Shown: positions 33,282-41,474 of the stretch, piece by piece | Layout of the letters: the number at the start of each line of letters is the position of its first letter | Numbering within the stretch: position 1 is the first letter of the stretch | Source: Dyadobacter fermentans | GTDB lineage: Bacteria > Bacteroidota > Bacteroidia > Cytophagales > Spirosomataceae | NCBI RefSeq assembly: GCF_019924045.1 | Contig: NZ_JAHXBN010000010.1 | Location: 434,001 to 498,000, forward strand | Direction of reading: 5' to 3' | Length of the DNA: 64,000 bases | Program-made: the position numbers and the translations under genes | The notes under the pieces: generated by a model | Told to the model about the DNA's origin: nothing | The model's database searches: none | Seen by the model: only the letters and a program-made list of their open reading frames with translations

Positions 33282-34109
33282 ATGCGATTCTACACCGAAG
33301 AAGATATCCAGACTTTCGATAACGTCCGGTTTTTGCACATCAAAACTGCAAAGGCCGGACATCTTTTTACCATCACACTGGCGCGCCCGGAGAAGCGCAA
33401 TGCATTCACTCCAACAATGGCGGAAGAAATTATTTATGCATTGGCTTATGCGCATTATCAATCGGATGTTCGATGTGTGGTACTGAAAGCCGAAGGGCCG
33501 GTGTTTTGTGCGGGGGCGGATTTGAATGCATTTCATGATCCTTCTGCAAACACTGTGAATGAGTTATTGCCACGAATACACGAAGAGGCTCGAATGGGGG
33601 ATGCGTTCAATGAGCTGCACAAGCCCTGTATAGCACACGTCGAAGGGGCGGTGCTGGCTGGGGGATTTTTGCTGATTTGCGGGTGCACATTCGTTTTCAG
33701 CGTGCCTGAGGCCACTTTCAGTTTGCCGGAGGTAAAGCGTGGCATTTGGCCAATGCAAGTCATGGCGTCGCTGTCGACGATCTTGCCGCAAAGGAAGATT
33801 CTCGAAATGTCAATTACGGGAAAGGTCTATTCAGGAAAGGAAGCGCTTGAAATGGGCTTGATTACGCATCTCATAGAAAAGGAGAAGATCGCAGATGAAG
33901 TGAATGCCTTAGCATCTCAGATCTGCAACAGCGCGCCGCTAGCGATCCAAGCGGGAATGCAAAGCTTGAACCAATTGAAAAATGTTCTTCAAAACGAACA
34001 ACATAGCTTTCTCAAAAGCGAGCTTAACAAACTTTTGCAAACAGAAGATGCCAAAGAAGGAGCATTAGCCTTCAAAGAAAAGCGGGAACCAGTCTGGAAA
34101 GGAAAATAG
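33282..34109 (+). CDS. Enoyl-CoA hydratase/isomerase family protein
   Basis: 275 residues, crotonase fold. The first conserved oxyanion segment is FTITLARPEKRNAFTPTMAEEI (about 27-48), the second CAGADLNAF near 76-84, followed by AHVEGAVLAGGFLLICGCTFVFS (about 116-138), where crotonases form the oxyanion hole with a Gly-Gly pair. The usual catalytic Glu positions are not both obvious, so hydratase activity is uncertain. It could be a methylglutaconyl-CoA hydratase-like or isomerase-type member. It lies 40 nt after argE with the same orientation but no pathway link. A heptamer array starts 6 nt after its stop. Confidence 0.85.
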   Translation: MRFYTEEDIQTFDNVRFLHIKTAKAGHLFTITLARPEKRNAFTPTMAEEIIYALAYAHYQSDVRCVVLKAEGPVFCAGADLNAFHDPSANTVNELLPRIHEEARMGDAFNELHKPCIAHVEGAVLAGGFLLICGCTFVFSVPEATFSLPEVKRGIWPMQVMASLSTILPQRKILEMSITGKVYSGKEALEMGLITHLIEKEKIADEVNALASQICNSAPLAIQAGMQSLNQLKNVLQNEQHSFLKSELNKLLQTEDAKEGALAFKEKREPVWKGK

Positions 34110-34115
34110 TTGATC

Positions 34116-34164
34116 GCCGAAAGCCGAAAGCCGAAAGCCGAAAGCCGAAAGCCGAAAGCCGAAA
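34116..34164. repeat. Seven perfect GCCGAAA heptamers between convergent genes
   Basis: GCCGAAA repeats seven times without error, starting 6 nt after the enoyl-CoA hydratase stop and ending 3 nt before the rng stop. The lead-in TGATCGCCGAAAGCCGA (17 nt) recurs exactly at 42871-42887 after gldE. No inverted partner arm was seen locally. Confidence 0.9.
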
Positions 34165-34167
34165 GCC

Positions 34168-35730
34168 CTAATTCACCGGCACAATCTCAATCTCCTCCCC
34201 ATAGCGGTTATGGAACTTGAAATCGACCACGCCCAGCGATGAGTCTTTGATCAGTTTTACCCAGGTTTTGTAATGGAAGAACCATTTGACCTGTTCGGAA
34301 ATCAGCCCTTTGGTGAAATACGAATGCAGGAACGGATGGAGCGAAATGGTAATACCGCGCTCGTTCTGCTTGGTGAGAATGTAATCGAGGTTGTTGGCGA
34401 TCACGTCGGATACGAGAATGCTCGCCTGGATCGTGCCCGTACCACCGCAAGTAGGGCAGGTTTCGCGGGTGACGATGTTCATTTCCGGCCTTACACGCTG
34501 ACGCGTGATTTGCAGCAAGCCGAATTTAGATAGTGGTAAAACGGTGTATTTCGACCGGTCGCCCTTCATTTCGTCGCGCATAACATCGAACAGCGTGCGC
34601 TTGTTCTCCGCCTTTTTCATGTCGATAAAATCGACAACGATAATGCCGCCCATATCACGCAGCCGCAGCTGGCGGGCAATTTCCTTAGCAGCTTCGAGGT
34701 TGACGCTCAATGCCGTCGCTTCCTGATCCTCTTCGGAGTTGGATTTGTTACCGCTGTTGACGTCTATCACGTGCAAAGCTTCTGTATGCTCGATGATCAG
34801 GTAACCGCCATTAGGAAGGCTTACTGAGCGGCCGAACAATGATTTGATCTGTTTTTCCAGACCGAATTGTTCGAAAAGCTTGTTTTTGCCGTTGTGCAGG
34901 CGCAGAATGTTTTCCTTCTCCGGTGCGATGTTGTGGATGTATGCTTTGATATCATCATAAACATCCTTGGAGTCCACGGTAATGCTGTCGAATGATTCAT
35001 TGAGCATGTCGCGGATAATCGAAGACGCACGGTTCATTTCACCTATCACGCGGTCACGCGGCTTGGCGTCGCGCAGGGCTTTAATGCCGTTTTCCCACTT
35101 GTCGAGACAGTCCTGCAAGTCCTTGTTAAGCTCGTCCACATCCTTGCCGGTCGCTACGGTGCGGATGATCACCCCGAAATTCTGAGGTTTAATGGATGAC
35201 ATCAGCCGCTGCAAGCGGTTTCGCTCCTGCTTGTCGGTGATTTTTTTGGAAAGGTTGACTGAGTTCGAAAATGGTACTAATACGATATACCGTCCGGCAA
35301 TCGAAATGTCGCATGAAAGTCTCGGGCCTTTCGTAGAAATGGGCTCCTTGACGATCTGAACCAGGATAGGCTGGTTTTTGGAAAGGACTTTATCGATTTT
35401 ACCAAGCTTCTCGATTTCAGGCTCCATCTTGAAGTTTTTCAAGTTGCCTGTGTGCGTGCGCTTGGCAATAACGTCCTTGGTGAGTTTATTCAGCGAGTTG
35501 ATATTGGGCCCCAGATCAAGGTAATGCAGGAACGCATCTTTTTCAAAACCAACGTCTACAAAGGCAGCATTGAGCCCTGCCACCAATTTTCGAACAGTAC
35601 CGAGGTAGATGTCGCCTACGGTAAAGCTCTGATCTGGTGTTTCTACGTGATATTCTAAAAGACGTTTATCCTGCAAAAGGGCTATACGCTCTCCCTTTTG
35701 AGTAGAATTGATTAGTAATTCGTTACTCAA
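34168..35730 (-). CDS. rng: Ribonuclease G/E family endoribonuclease
   Basis: 520 residues with a TTG start that gives the usual N-terminus MSNELLINSTQKGERIALL. An S1 RNA-binding domain lies at about 38-125 (GDIYLGTVRKLVAGLNAAFVDVGFEKDAFLHYLDL). The catalytic aspartates are in HVIDVNSGNK near 325 and IIVVDFIDM near 366. The zinc-link CPTCGGTG at about 423-430 allows dimerisation. It processes rRNA and turns over mRNA. RNase E's long C-terminal scaffold is absent, giving RNase G-like length. The 29-residue basic protein, a TPR protein and HU are encoded upstream on the same strand. Confidence 0.94.
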   Translation of the reverse strand: MSNELLINSTQKGERIALLQDKRLLEYHVETPDQSFTVGDIYLGTVRKLVAGLNAAFVDVGFEKDAFLHYLDLGPNINSLNKLTKDVIAKRTHTGNLKNFKMEPEIEKLGKIDKVLSKNQPILVQIVKEPISTKGPRLSCDISIAGRYIVLVPFSNSVNLSKKITDKQERNRLQRLMSSIKPQNFGVIIRTVATGKDVDELNKDLQDCLDKWENGIKALRDAKPRDRVIGEMNRASSIIRDMLNESFDSITVDSKDVYDDIKAYIHNIAPEKENILRLHNGKNKLFEQFGLEKQIKSLFGRSVSLPNGGYLIIEHTEALHVIDVNSGNKSNSEEDQEATALSVNLEAAKEIARQLRLRDMGGIIVVDFIDMKKAENKRTLFDVMRDEMKGDRSKYTVLPLSKFGLLQITRQRVRPEMNIVTRETCPTCGGTGTIQASILVSDVIANNLDYILTKQNERGITISLHPFLHSYFTKGLISEQVKWFFHYKTWVKLIKDSSLGVVDFKFHNRYGEEIEIVPVN

Positions 35731-35856
35731 TGTTCAACCAACTGAATGGCTCGATAATGTTGATACTTAACTTCCCGCATATCAGACTGTTAGCAGGATA
35801 CAAACGTGGGGAATAAGGATGACCGGATCTTATAATTAAAACCCGGTCATAGCCAA

Positions 35857-35946
35857 TTATTTCTTCTTATGTCTGTTTTTTCTAAGTCTTTTCTTTCTCT
35901 TGTGAGTGGAGATCTTATGTCTTTTTCTCTTTTTTCCGCAAGGCAT
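35857..35946 (-). CDS. 29-residue basic protein, AURKAIP1/COX24 (mS38)-like, conserved beside rng in Bacteroidota
   Basis: A 29-residue protein with 18 Lys or Arg residues: starts MPCGKKRKRHKISTHKRKKR and ends LRKNRHKKK. Proteins almost identical to this are encoded in many Bacteroidota and are usually annotated as AURKAIP1/COX24-domain proteins, the family of mitochondrial small-subunit protein mS38. A ribosomal role is likely; this rests on recollection of the family, not on a search. It lies 126 nt upstream of the rng start and 50 nt downstream of the TPR gene stop, on the same strand. Its codon-level conservation cannot be tested here, but the composition cannot be chance. Confidence 0.85.
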   Translation of the reverse strand: MPCGKKRKRHKISTHKRKKRLRKNRHKKK

Positions 35947-35996
35947 GATTATGTCGTTTTATAAATAAGTAATGTATTTCCTTAATGATCTGATGA

Positions 35997-36854
35997 TCAG
36001 TTGCTCAGACGGCCCTCCAACTCGCCAATGGCTTGCTGGATTACCGGATCTTTCTCCTCTTTTTTAACCTCCGACAGAACTTTGCTTGCTTGTTCCTTGT
36101 CACCCAATTCTACGAGCGAAAGGCCAAGATAAAACTTAGCTTTCGTATTCTTAGGATTGTTGGTTAAAATCTGTCTGAACCTGTCAGCAGCTTTTGAATA
36201 TTGGTTAGATCTCATGGACAGGATCCCCAGATTGAACAATGCCAATTCGTTGGTAGGATCCGCGTCAATCACCTCGCGCAGCATCAAAATACCCTGCATC
36301 GGGTTTTCGGTGTTCACGTAGGTCATTGCCATGTTGGCTTTGGCAGTCAACAGGCCAGGATTCTGGTCAATTGCTTTTTGGTAATATTCACGGGTTTTGA
36401 TACCCAGGTTCTTTGCTTTCTGCTCGTCCACCGCGAATCCGTACGCCTCATAGTAACGATCACCCGCACGCATGAGATTTTCGACGGCCGGGGAGAGCAG
36501 GGCGACTTTTTCGGCGTAGAATGCAGCGCTGTCAAATTTTTGAAGCTTCGCAAACTCGTCTGAAAGCTTGATGCCCGCAGCAACCTTATCTTTATCACCC
36601 GCTTGATTGAAGCCGCTTCTGAGCTGATCTACAACTTTCTGCTGATCAGGAGTTAAAGCGGCTCCATCATGCGATTTGGAAGAGGACTCAGCAGCATCGG
36701 CTGCCGCAGCCGGAGCCGTAGTAGTTGCAGCGGACTGGCCCTTCTCCTTGTCCACCTCTTTGCCTTTGTTGTTTACGACTACCTTGGGAAGGCTGAACAG
36801 CGTTCCTACCAGTGCTACCGCAAGCACGCAAGAAAGTAAAATGGACTTTTTCAT
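35997..36854 (-). CDS. Tetratricopeptide repeat protein, membrane-anchored or exported
   Basis: 285 residues. An N-terminal hydrophobic segment (KSILLSCVLAVALVGTLFSL, about 3-22) is followed by an Ala-rich linker (35-60). Then several TPR helices occur (about 95-280), with patterns such as NELALFNLGILSMRSNQYSKAADRFRQIL and TKAKFYLGLSLVELGDKEQASKVL. Probably a scaffold anchored at the inner membrane or exported to the periplasm. It sits between HU and rng genes in a conserved Bacteroidota neighbourhood. No enzyme domain is present and the partner is unknown. Confidence 0.85.
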   Translation of the reverse strand: MKKSILLSCVLAVALVGTLFSLPKVVVNNKGKEVDKEKGQSAATTTAPAAAADAAESSSKSHDGAALTPDQQKVVDQLRSGFNQAGDKDKVAAGIKLSDEFAKLQKFDSAAFYAEKVALLSPAVENLMRAGDRYYEAYGFAVDEQKAKNLGIKTREYYQKAIDQNPGLLTAKANMAMTYVNTENPMQGILMLREVIDADPTNELALFNLGILSMRSNQYSKAADRFRQILTNNPKNTKAKFYLGLSLVELGDKEQASKVLSEVKKEEKDPVIQQAIGELEGRLSN

Positions 36855-36883
36855 ACTCTTATAACCTAACCTTTTCAGGTAAA

Positions 36884-37189
36884 TTACTTTTCAGCGACTG
36901 CTTTCAGTTTGTCACTTTCTTTTACCTGCTCAACAAAAACTTTTGCAGGCTTGAAGCTTGGTACAAAGTGCTCGTCAATAATCATGGAAGTTCCCTTTGA
37001 AATATTGCGGGCCACTTTGCGCGCACGTTTTTTGTTGATGAAACTACCGAAACCTCTAACATAAAGGTTCTCACCATCAGAAAGTGAGTCCTTTACCACG
37101 GTAAAAAACGATTCTAGCGTTTGCTGAACGTCGCCCTTGTCTACGCCTGTTTTCTCGGAAATCTGTGCGATTACGTCTGCCTTAGTCAC
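36884..37189 (-). CDS. HU family DNA-binding protein
   Basis: 101 residues with a GTG start. It has the HU/IHF fold: MTKADVIAQISEKTGVDKGDVQQTLESFF forms the helices, and GENLYVRGFGSFINKKRARKVARNI leads into the DNA-binding arms. The arm tip SMIIDEHFVPSFKPAK has the FKP-type conserved proline (VPSFKP). It bends and compacts DNA as a dimer. A perfect -7 box lies upstream at 37256-37263 on the same strand. The gene is divergent from mutY, as in other Bacteroidota. Confidence 0.95.
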   Translation of the reverse strand: MTKADVIAQISEKTGVDKGDVQQTLESFFTVVKDSLSDGENLYVRGFGSFINKKRARKVARNISKGTSMIIDEHFVPSFKPAKVFVEQVKESDKLKAVAEK

Positions 37190-37255
37190 TTTGATTGTTT
37201 ACTTTAAGTGGATATTATTTCATTAATTTACTTACTCCTGTAAATTTTGGGAACA

Positions 37256-37263
37256 CAAAGGTA
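37256..37263 (-). promoter_or_regulatory. Bacteroidota-type -7 box for the HU gene
   Basis: The minus strand reads TACCTTTG, an exact match to TAnnTTTG, 67 nt upstream of the HU start. No convincing -33 TTG was found at the usual spacing. Confidence 0.55.
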
Positions 37264-37348
37264 CGGTAATTTTAATAAAACTTAAAAGGATGATCTTCCC
37301 CTTTTTTATATAATTCGTTAAAAAACAGTGCACATAAGTGAAAATAAT

Positions 37349-38431
37349 ATGATACCGGACGATTTGGAGGTAGGCGACTTTAACAGAAGACTGAAATCCT
37401 GGTATCTTGAAAACCACCGTCCTTTACCTTGGCGTGAAACCAAAGATCCATATAAAATTTGGTTGTCGGAGATGATTCTTCAGCAAACCCGCGTGGCCCA
37501 GGGGTTACCTTATTACGAGCGTTTTACGGAACAATATCCGACCGTGTTCGACCTGGCGGCGGCCGACGAGCGCGATGTACTGCGTCTATGGCAGGGCCTG
37601 GGTTACTACTCCCGCGCCAGGAACATGCATTTCACGGCCAGGCAGGTTGTAAATGACTACCATGGAAGGTTTCCTGAAACATCTGAAAAGCTTTTGAAAC
37701 TAAAAGGGCTCGGTCAGTACACAGCCGCGGCCATCGCTTCTTTTGCATTCGACGAGGCTGTGCCGGCGATTGATGGCAATGTTTATCGCGTCATGGCCCG
37801 GATTTTCGGTATTCAATCGGATATGCTGAGTAATGATGGGAAAAAGGAGTTTGCCATAGCGGCCAGGCAGCTCGTTTCTAAGGAAGACCCGGCTACCTAT
37901 AACCAGGCGATGATCGAGTTTGGCGCATTGCATTGTGTGCCGTCGTCGCCAAATTGCGCGGCCTGTATTTTCAATGACCGTTGTTTCGCTTATACACATC
38001 AAATGCAGGGGCAGCTGCCGGTGAAGATCAAGAAACTAACCGTCAAACACCGTTTTTTAAACTACTTTATCATTAAGCAGGGTGATAGGCTCGCCATGCA
38101 CGAGCGTCGCGGTCGTGATATTTGGAAAGGCCTCTACGATTTTCACCTTATTGAATCCAAAGCCCCCGTCACAACACTTGACCACCTGACCATACCAGAC
38201 CCCATTACCCAAAACCTCCTGAAAACAGGCCGATTGGCCGAAATTCCCAAGGTTTATTCACACATTCTTACGCATCAACGCCTGCAAGTACGGTTCTGGT
38301 GGCTCGAAATTCCTGAAACCGAAAGGATAGATTTGCCCCACGAAATGGCTTTTTACAGTCATGAGGAAGTGGAGGTGCTTCCAAAGCCGATTCTGATCGA
38401 CACGGTCCTGCGGGAAGAAAACTACCTCTGA
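37349..38431 (+). CDS. mutY: A/G-specific adenine glycosylase
   Basis: 360 residues from the ATG at 37349; a GTG at 37328 would add 7 residues. LPWRETKDPYKIWLSEMILQQTRV (about 25-49) contains the catalytic Glu. LKGLGQYTAAAIASFAFDEAVPAIDGNV is the helix-hairpin-helix with the catalytic Asp. The iron-sulfur cluster ligands follow as C-x6-C-x2-C-x5-C (HCVPSSPNCAACIFNDRC). The C-terminal MutT-like domain (about 225-360) recognises 8-oxoguanine. The enzyme removes adenine mispaired with 8-oxoG. Its position next to HU and ahead of ssb/gldE is conserved in the phylum. Confidence 0.95.
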   Translation: MIPDDLEVGDFNRRLKSWYLENHRPLPWRETKDPYKIWLSEMILQQTRVAQGLPYYERFTEQYPTVFDLAAADERDVLRLWQGLGYYSRARNMHFTARQVVNDYHGRFPETSEKLLKLKGLGQYTAAAIASFAFDEAVPAIDGNVYRVMARIFGIQSDMLSNDGKKEFAIAARQLVSKEDPATYNQAMIEFGALHCVPSSPNCAACIFNDRCFAYTHQMQGQLPVKIKKLTVKHRFLNYFIIKQGDRLAMHERRGRDIWKGLYDFHLIESKAPVTTLDHLTIPDPITQNLLKTGRLAEIPKVYSHILTHQRLQVRFWWLEIPETERIDLPHEMAFYSHEEVEVLPKPILIDTVLREENYL

Positions 38432-38535
38432 CCGCCTGATCATTGCTGCTTGTAATACACCAGCAGCATTGTGTAAAAATAAAATATGGTTTAAGTAATA
38501 TATTTTTAAACTAAACACTTAACAGAGCGTCAGTC

Positions 38536-39393
38536 ATGGGAAGTTTCAGCTTGAATGCCAGCCAGATCGCCGACTATAACCGGGACGGCTATATTGTCGT
38601 GAAAGGCCTCTTTTCTGCCGAGGAAGTGGGGAAACTATATCAAACCGCGGTGGAGAATTCGGTAATGCAAAAGAATGCAATGGACTTGAATGACCAGACG
38701 GGGAAGAAAACGAAGCTGTCGCTATGGTTTACGCCGGGCGATGATGTATTCGGTTACCTGATCCGCAGCGAACGAATGGTCAATTCAGTGTGGCAGCTTT
38801 TGCAGGAGGATAGCCAGGTGTGCCATTTTCATACCAAACTCATGCAGAAAGAGCCAAAGGTAGGTGGTGCGTGGGAATGGCACCAGGATTATGGGTATTG
38901 GTATAAAAACCAATTTATCTTTCCCGACCAGCTCATGAGCGTGATGATTGCATTGACACCCGCTAACAAGGAGAATGGCTGTTTGCAAGTGATAAAAGGC
39001 TCGCATAAGATGGGCCGGGTGAATCACGGCTTCGCAGGTGAGCAGGTAGGGGCGGACATGGAAATGGTGAACCACGCATTGAAAACCATGGATCTGATTT
39101 ACTGTGAATTGGAGCCGGGCGATGCATTGTTTTTCCACAGCAACCTCATGCACCGATCGGAAGCAAACCTTTCCGATCATCCTCGCTGGTCGCTGATTTC
39201 CTGCTATAACTCGCAATCCAACATTGCCTACGCCGAAACTTCTACGTCGTGGCGGGTGCCGGTTTCTATTGTTCCCGACCATGCATTGCTGGAATGGAAT
39301 GCGCAGTCGTTCGAAAATGCGGATTTTCTCAAAAAGGAAAATGATCCGGCGCTGAAATCGACAGGCTGGGAGAATGAAGTGAAGACGTCTTAA
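38536..39393 (+). CDS. Phytanoyl-CoA dioxygenase (PhyH) family protein
   Basis: 285 residues. The 2-oxoglutarate/Fe(II) dioxygenase core has the iron-binding His116 and Asp118 in WHQDYGYW, and the second histidine His206 in FFHSNLMHRSEANLS. An Arg in DHPRWSLI would bind 2-oxoglutarate. N-terminal YNRDGYIVVKGLFSAEEV is the family opening. It hydroxylates an unknown small molecule. It pairs with the downstream Gfo/Idh/MocA gene, both inserted between mutY and ssb. The space between the two is filled by the 10-bp repeat array. Confidence 0.88.
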   Translation: MGSFSLNASQIADYNRDGYIVVKGLFSAEEVGKLYQTAVENSVMQKNAMDLNDQTGKKTKLSLWFTPGDDVFGYLIRSERMVNSVWQLLQEDSQVCHFHTKLMQKEPKVGGAWEWHQDYGYWYKNQFIFPDQLMSVMIALTPANKENGCLQVIKGSHKMGRVNHGFAGEQVGADMEMVNHALKTMDLIYCELEPGDALFFHSNLMHRSEANLSDHPRWSLISCYNSQSNIAYAETSTSWRVPVSIVPDHALLEWNAQSFENADFLKKENDPALKSTGWENEVKTS

Positions 39394-39400
39394 TCTTAAT

Positions 39401-39558
39401 TTGTTGTCATGTGTGGTCATTTGTAGTCATGAATTGTCATTTGTTGTCACGTATGGTCAATCTTGTTGAATTTTTCCTGACCATACATGACTATAGATGA
39501 CTACTCCTGACTACCCCTGACAATGAATGACCACAAAATGACAATACCTGACTTATTC
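39401..39558. repeat. Second degenerate 10-bp inverted array
   Basis: The left arm 39401-39460 consists of six exact 10-mers: TTGTTGTCAT, GTGTGGTCAT, TTGTAGTCAT, GAATTGTCAT, TTGTTGTCAC, GTATGGTCAA. A decayed seventh follows. The right arm 39478-39558 has eight units beginning TGAC, one of 11 bp and the rest of 10. The innermost pair, GTATGGTCA at 39451-39459 and TGACCATAC at 39478-39486, is perfectly complementary. It starts 8 nt after the PhyH stop. The unit is the same as at 9281-9705. Confidence 0.85.
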
Positions 39559-39583
39559 CTAAAACTTTAAACTGATTGCTGAT

Positions 39584-40789
39584 ATGCAGAAAATCGCAAT
39601 GCTGGGCTCCGGCTTTATCGGCCGTTTTTACGCCGAATCTATTCATGGGCAGCGTAGCCGCGACCGCGTGGTAGCCATTTACGCGCGACGGGAAGAAAGC
39701 GCCAAAAAATTTGCCGACGATTACGGATGCGACTTCTGGTCGTCGAATATGGAAGAGGTGATCGCGCATCCCGATGTGAATATGGTTTGCATTGCTTTGC
39801 CCAACAATGTCCACGAAGAGGCGGTGCTGCTTTGTGCCAAACATAAGAAGGCCGTGGTATCGACTAAACCGCTGGGCCGTAATGGTGCGGAAGCATTGCG
39901 GATGCTTAAAGCGGTTGAGGAAGCCGGGATTTTTGCCGGTTATCTGGAAGATTTGTGCTATACACCCAAATTCTTGAAATCGCTCGAAAGTGTTAAAAAT
40001 GGCTCGCTAGGCCGCATTATCTGGGCGAAGTCGCGGGAAGCGCACCCCGGCCCGCATAGCGAATGGTTCTGGGATATCGAGCAGGCGGGCGGCGGCTGCA
40101 TCCTGGATTTGGGCTGCCATTGCATTGAAATATCGCGAAATTTTATTGGAAAGGATATCAAGCCCGTAGAAGTAATGTGCTGGGCAGATACGCAGGTGAA
40201 ACCCATCGACGCGGAGGACCATGCGATTGCATTGGTGAAATATGAAAACGGTGCTATCGGGCAGTTTGAGGTGAGTTGGACGTTCCGTGGCGGGATGGAT
40301 TTGCGGGACGAGGTAATGGGCACCGAGGGAACGATCTGGATCAACAACTTTTTGCGGACTGGCTTTGAAATGTTCACGACAGGGCAAAATCCGGACGGTG
40401 CAGGTGAGGAATATGTAGCCGAAAAGGCTGAAAGCAATACCGGCTGGCTGTTCCCGGTGGGTGACGAGGTGAATGATCTGGGTTACAACCACATGTTCAC
40501 GGATATGTTCAATTCTGCTGAAAAAGGTAACGCGCCTGCGGAGACGTTTTATGACGGGTACATTGTGAATGCGGTGATCGATGCGGCTTATAAATCGGCG
40601 AAATCGAAGCTCTGGGAAAAAGTGGAGCTGCCCGTGTGGCGGGGGCGCGAGGGCGTAGAGAAGCCTTCCAACTATGTTTCGTACAATGAAACGCATTACC
40701 TGATCAAGCAGGAAGTGACGCATGACGGTCGCAACAAACTGATCTTGAAAGATAAGGTTACAGGCAAGATCACTGAGCAGGACATTTAA
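39584..40789 (+). CDS. Gfo/Idh/MocA family oxidoreductase, cytoplasmic
   Basis: 401 residues without a signal peptide. The Rossmann start MQKIAMLGSGFIGRFYAESI has the GxGxxG motif, and the family lysine lies in VVSTKPLGRNGAEALRML (TKP instead of the commoner EKP). The C-terminal domain contains GGGCILDLGCHCIEISRNFIG. It is longer than average (about 350) because of the C-terminal extension. Likely a sugar or inositol dehydrogenase; the substrate is not evident. Unlike the exported member at 12734 it would use free NAD(P). Confidence 0.9.
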   Translation: MQKIAMLGSGFIGRFYAESIHGQRSRDRVVAIYARREESAKKFADDYGCDFWSSNMEEVIAHPDVNMVCIALPNNVHEEAVLLCAKHKKAVVSTKPLGRNGAEALRMLKAVEEAGIFAGYLEDLCYTPKFLKSLESVKNGSLGRIIWAKSREAHPGPHSEWFWDIEQAGGGCILDLGCHCIEISRNFIGKDIKPVEVMCWADTQVKPIDAEDHAIALVKYENGAIGQFEVSWTFRGGMDLRDEVMGTEGTIWINNFLRTGFEMFTTGQNPDGAGEEYVAEKAESNTGWLFPVGDEVNDLGYNHMFTDMFNSAEKGNAPAETFYDGYIVNAVIDAAYKSAKSKLWEKVELPVWRGREGVEKPSNYVSYNETHYLIKQEVTHDGRNKLILKDKVTGKITEQDI

Positions 40790-40855
40790 CGAGCATTTCT
40801 CCCGAAATATGCCTATATTTAAGGTTGCAACAAACATTAACCACGTTAAAAAATC

Positions 40856-41347
40856 ATGGCAGGAAGTGTTAATAAAGTAATTCTGATCGGGAATCTGGGA
40901 AGTGACCCGGAGGTCCGGTACCTAGAAAGCGGCTCGGCGGTGGCAAAGTTCAATATCGCGACGACAGAGACCTATACGAACAAAAACGGCGAGCGCGTAG
41001 ACAATACCGAATGGCACCGCATTGAGCTTTGGGAAGGACTGGCGAAAGTGGCCGAGAAATACCTCAAAAAGGGAAATCAGGTATATATAGAAGGCCGTAT
41101 CCGCACCGATACCTGGACGGATAAGGAAGGCCAGCAGCGTACCGGCGTCACGATCCGGGCAAACAGCATGACGCTGTTGGGCGGTCCGTCGGGCGGCGGT
41201 CCGACGGGCGGGAGCTCTGGCGGTGATTATAACCAGAGCGGCTACCAACAGTCGGGCAACGCGCCGCGCGGCAATGCACCACGGCCTTCGGACCCGATAC
41301 CGCCGTCTATGGCGGCCGGTAACGACGACGACGATCTGCCGTTCTGA
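40856..41347 (+). CDS. ssb: Single-stranded DNA-binding protein
   Basis: 163 residues. The OB fold is at about 1-105: MAGSVNKVILIGNLGSDPEVRYLESGSAVAKFNIATTE and the aromatic EWHRIELWEGLAKVAEKYLKKGNQVYIEGRI. A glycine-rich disordered linker follows (about 115-150). The acidic tip DDDDLPF binds partner repair proteins. It sits in the mutY-ssb-gldE neighbourhood of Bacteroidota. A long hairpin lies between ssb and gldE. Confidence 0.96.
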   Translation: MAGSVNKVILIGNLGSDPEVRYLESGSAVAKFNIATTETYTNKNGERVDNTEWHRIELWEGLAKVAEKYLKKGNQVYIEGRIRTDTWTDKEGQQRTGVTIRANSMTLLGGPSGGGPTGGSSGGDYNQSGYQQSGNAPRGNAPRPSDPIPPSMAAGNDDDDLPF

Positions 41348-41367
41348 TGTATTCGACGAGATAGTGA

Positions 41368-41426
41368 CGAATCCCGCTTAAAAATGTATTTATTCCGAAA
41401 TAGATACAGTTATTAAGCGGGATTCG
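41368..41426 (+). terminator. Long hairpin after ssb
   Basis: CGAATCCCGCTTAA (41368-41381) pairs perfectly over 14 bp with 41413-41426. An inner TGTAT/ATACA pair extends the structure. No T-run follows, so it may be a terminator assisted by other factors or an mRNA 3'-end protecting structure between ssb and gldE. Confidence 0.55.
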
Positions 41427-41474
41427 CTACATTTATCTGATTGAATACCTATTTTGAACATTCTCTGACATTTC

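Noticed and set aside
34116..34164. Coding microsatellite or heptapeptide gene
   Set aside because: The heptamer run lies between two convergent stop codons and opens no supported reading frame.
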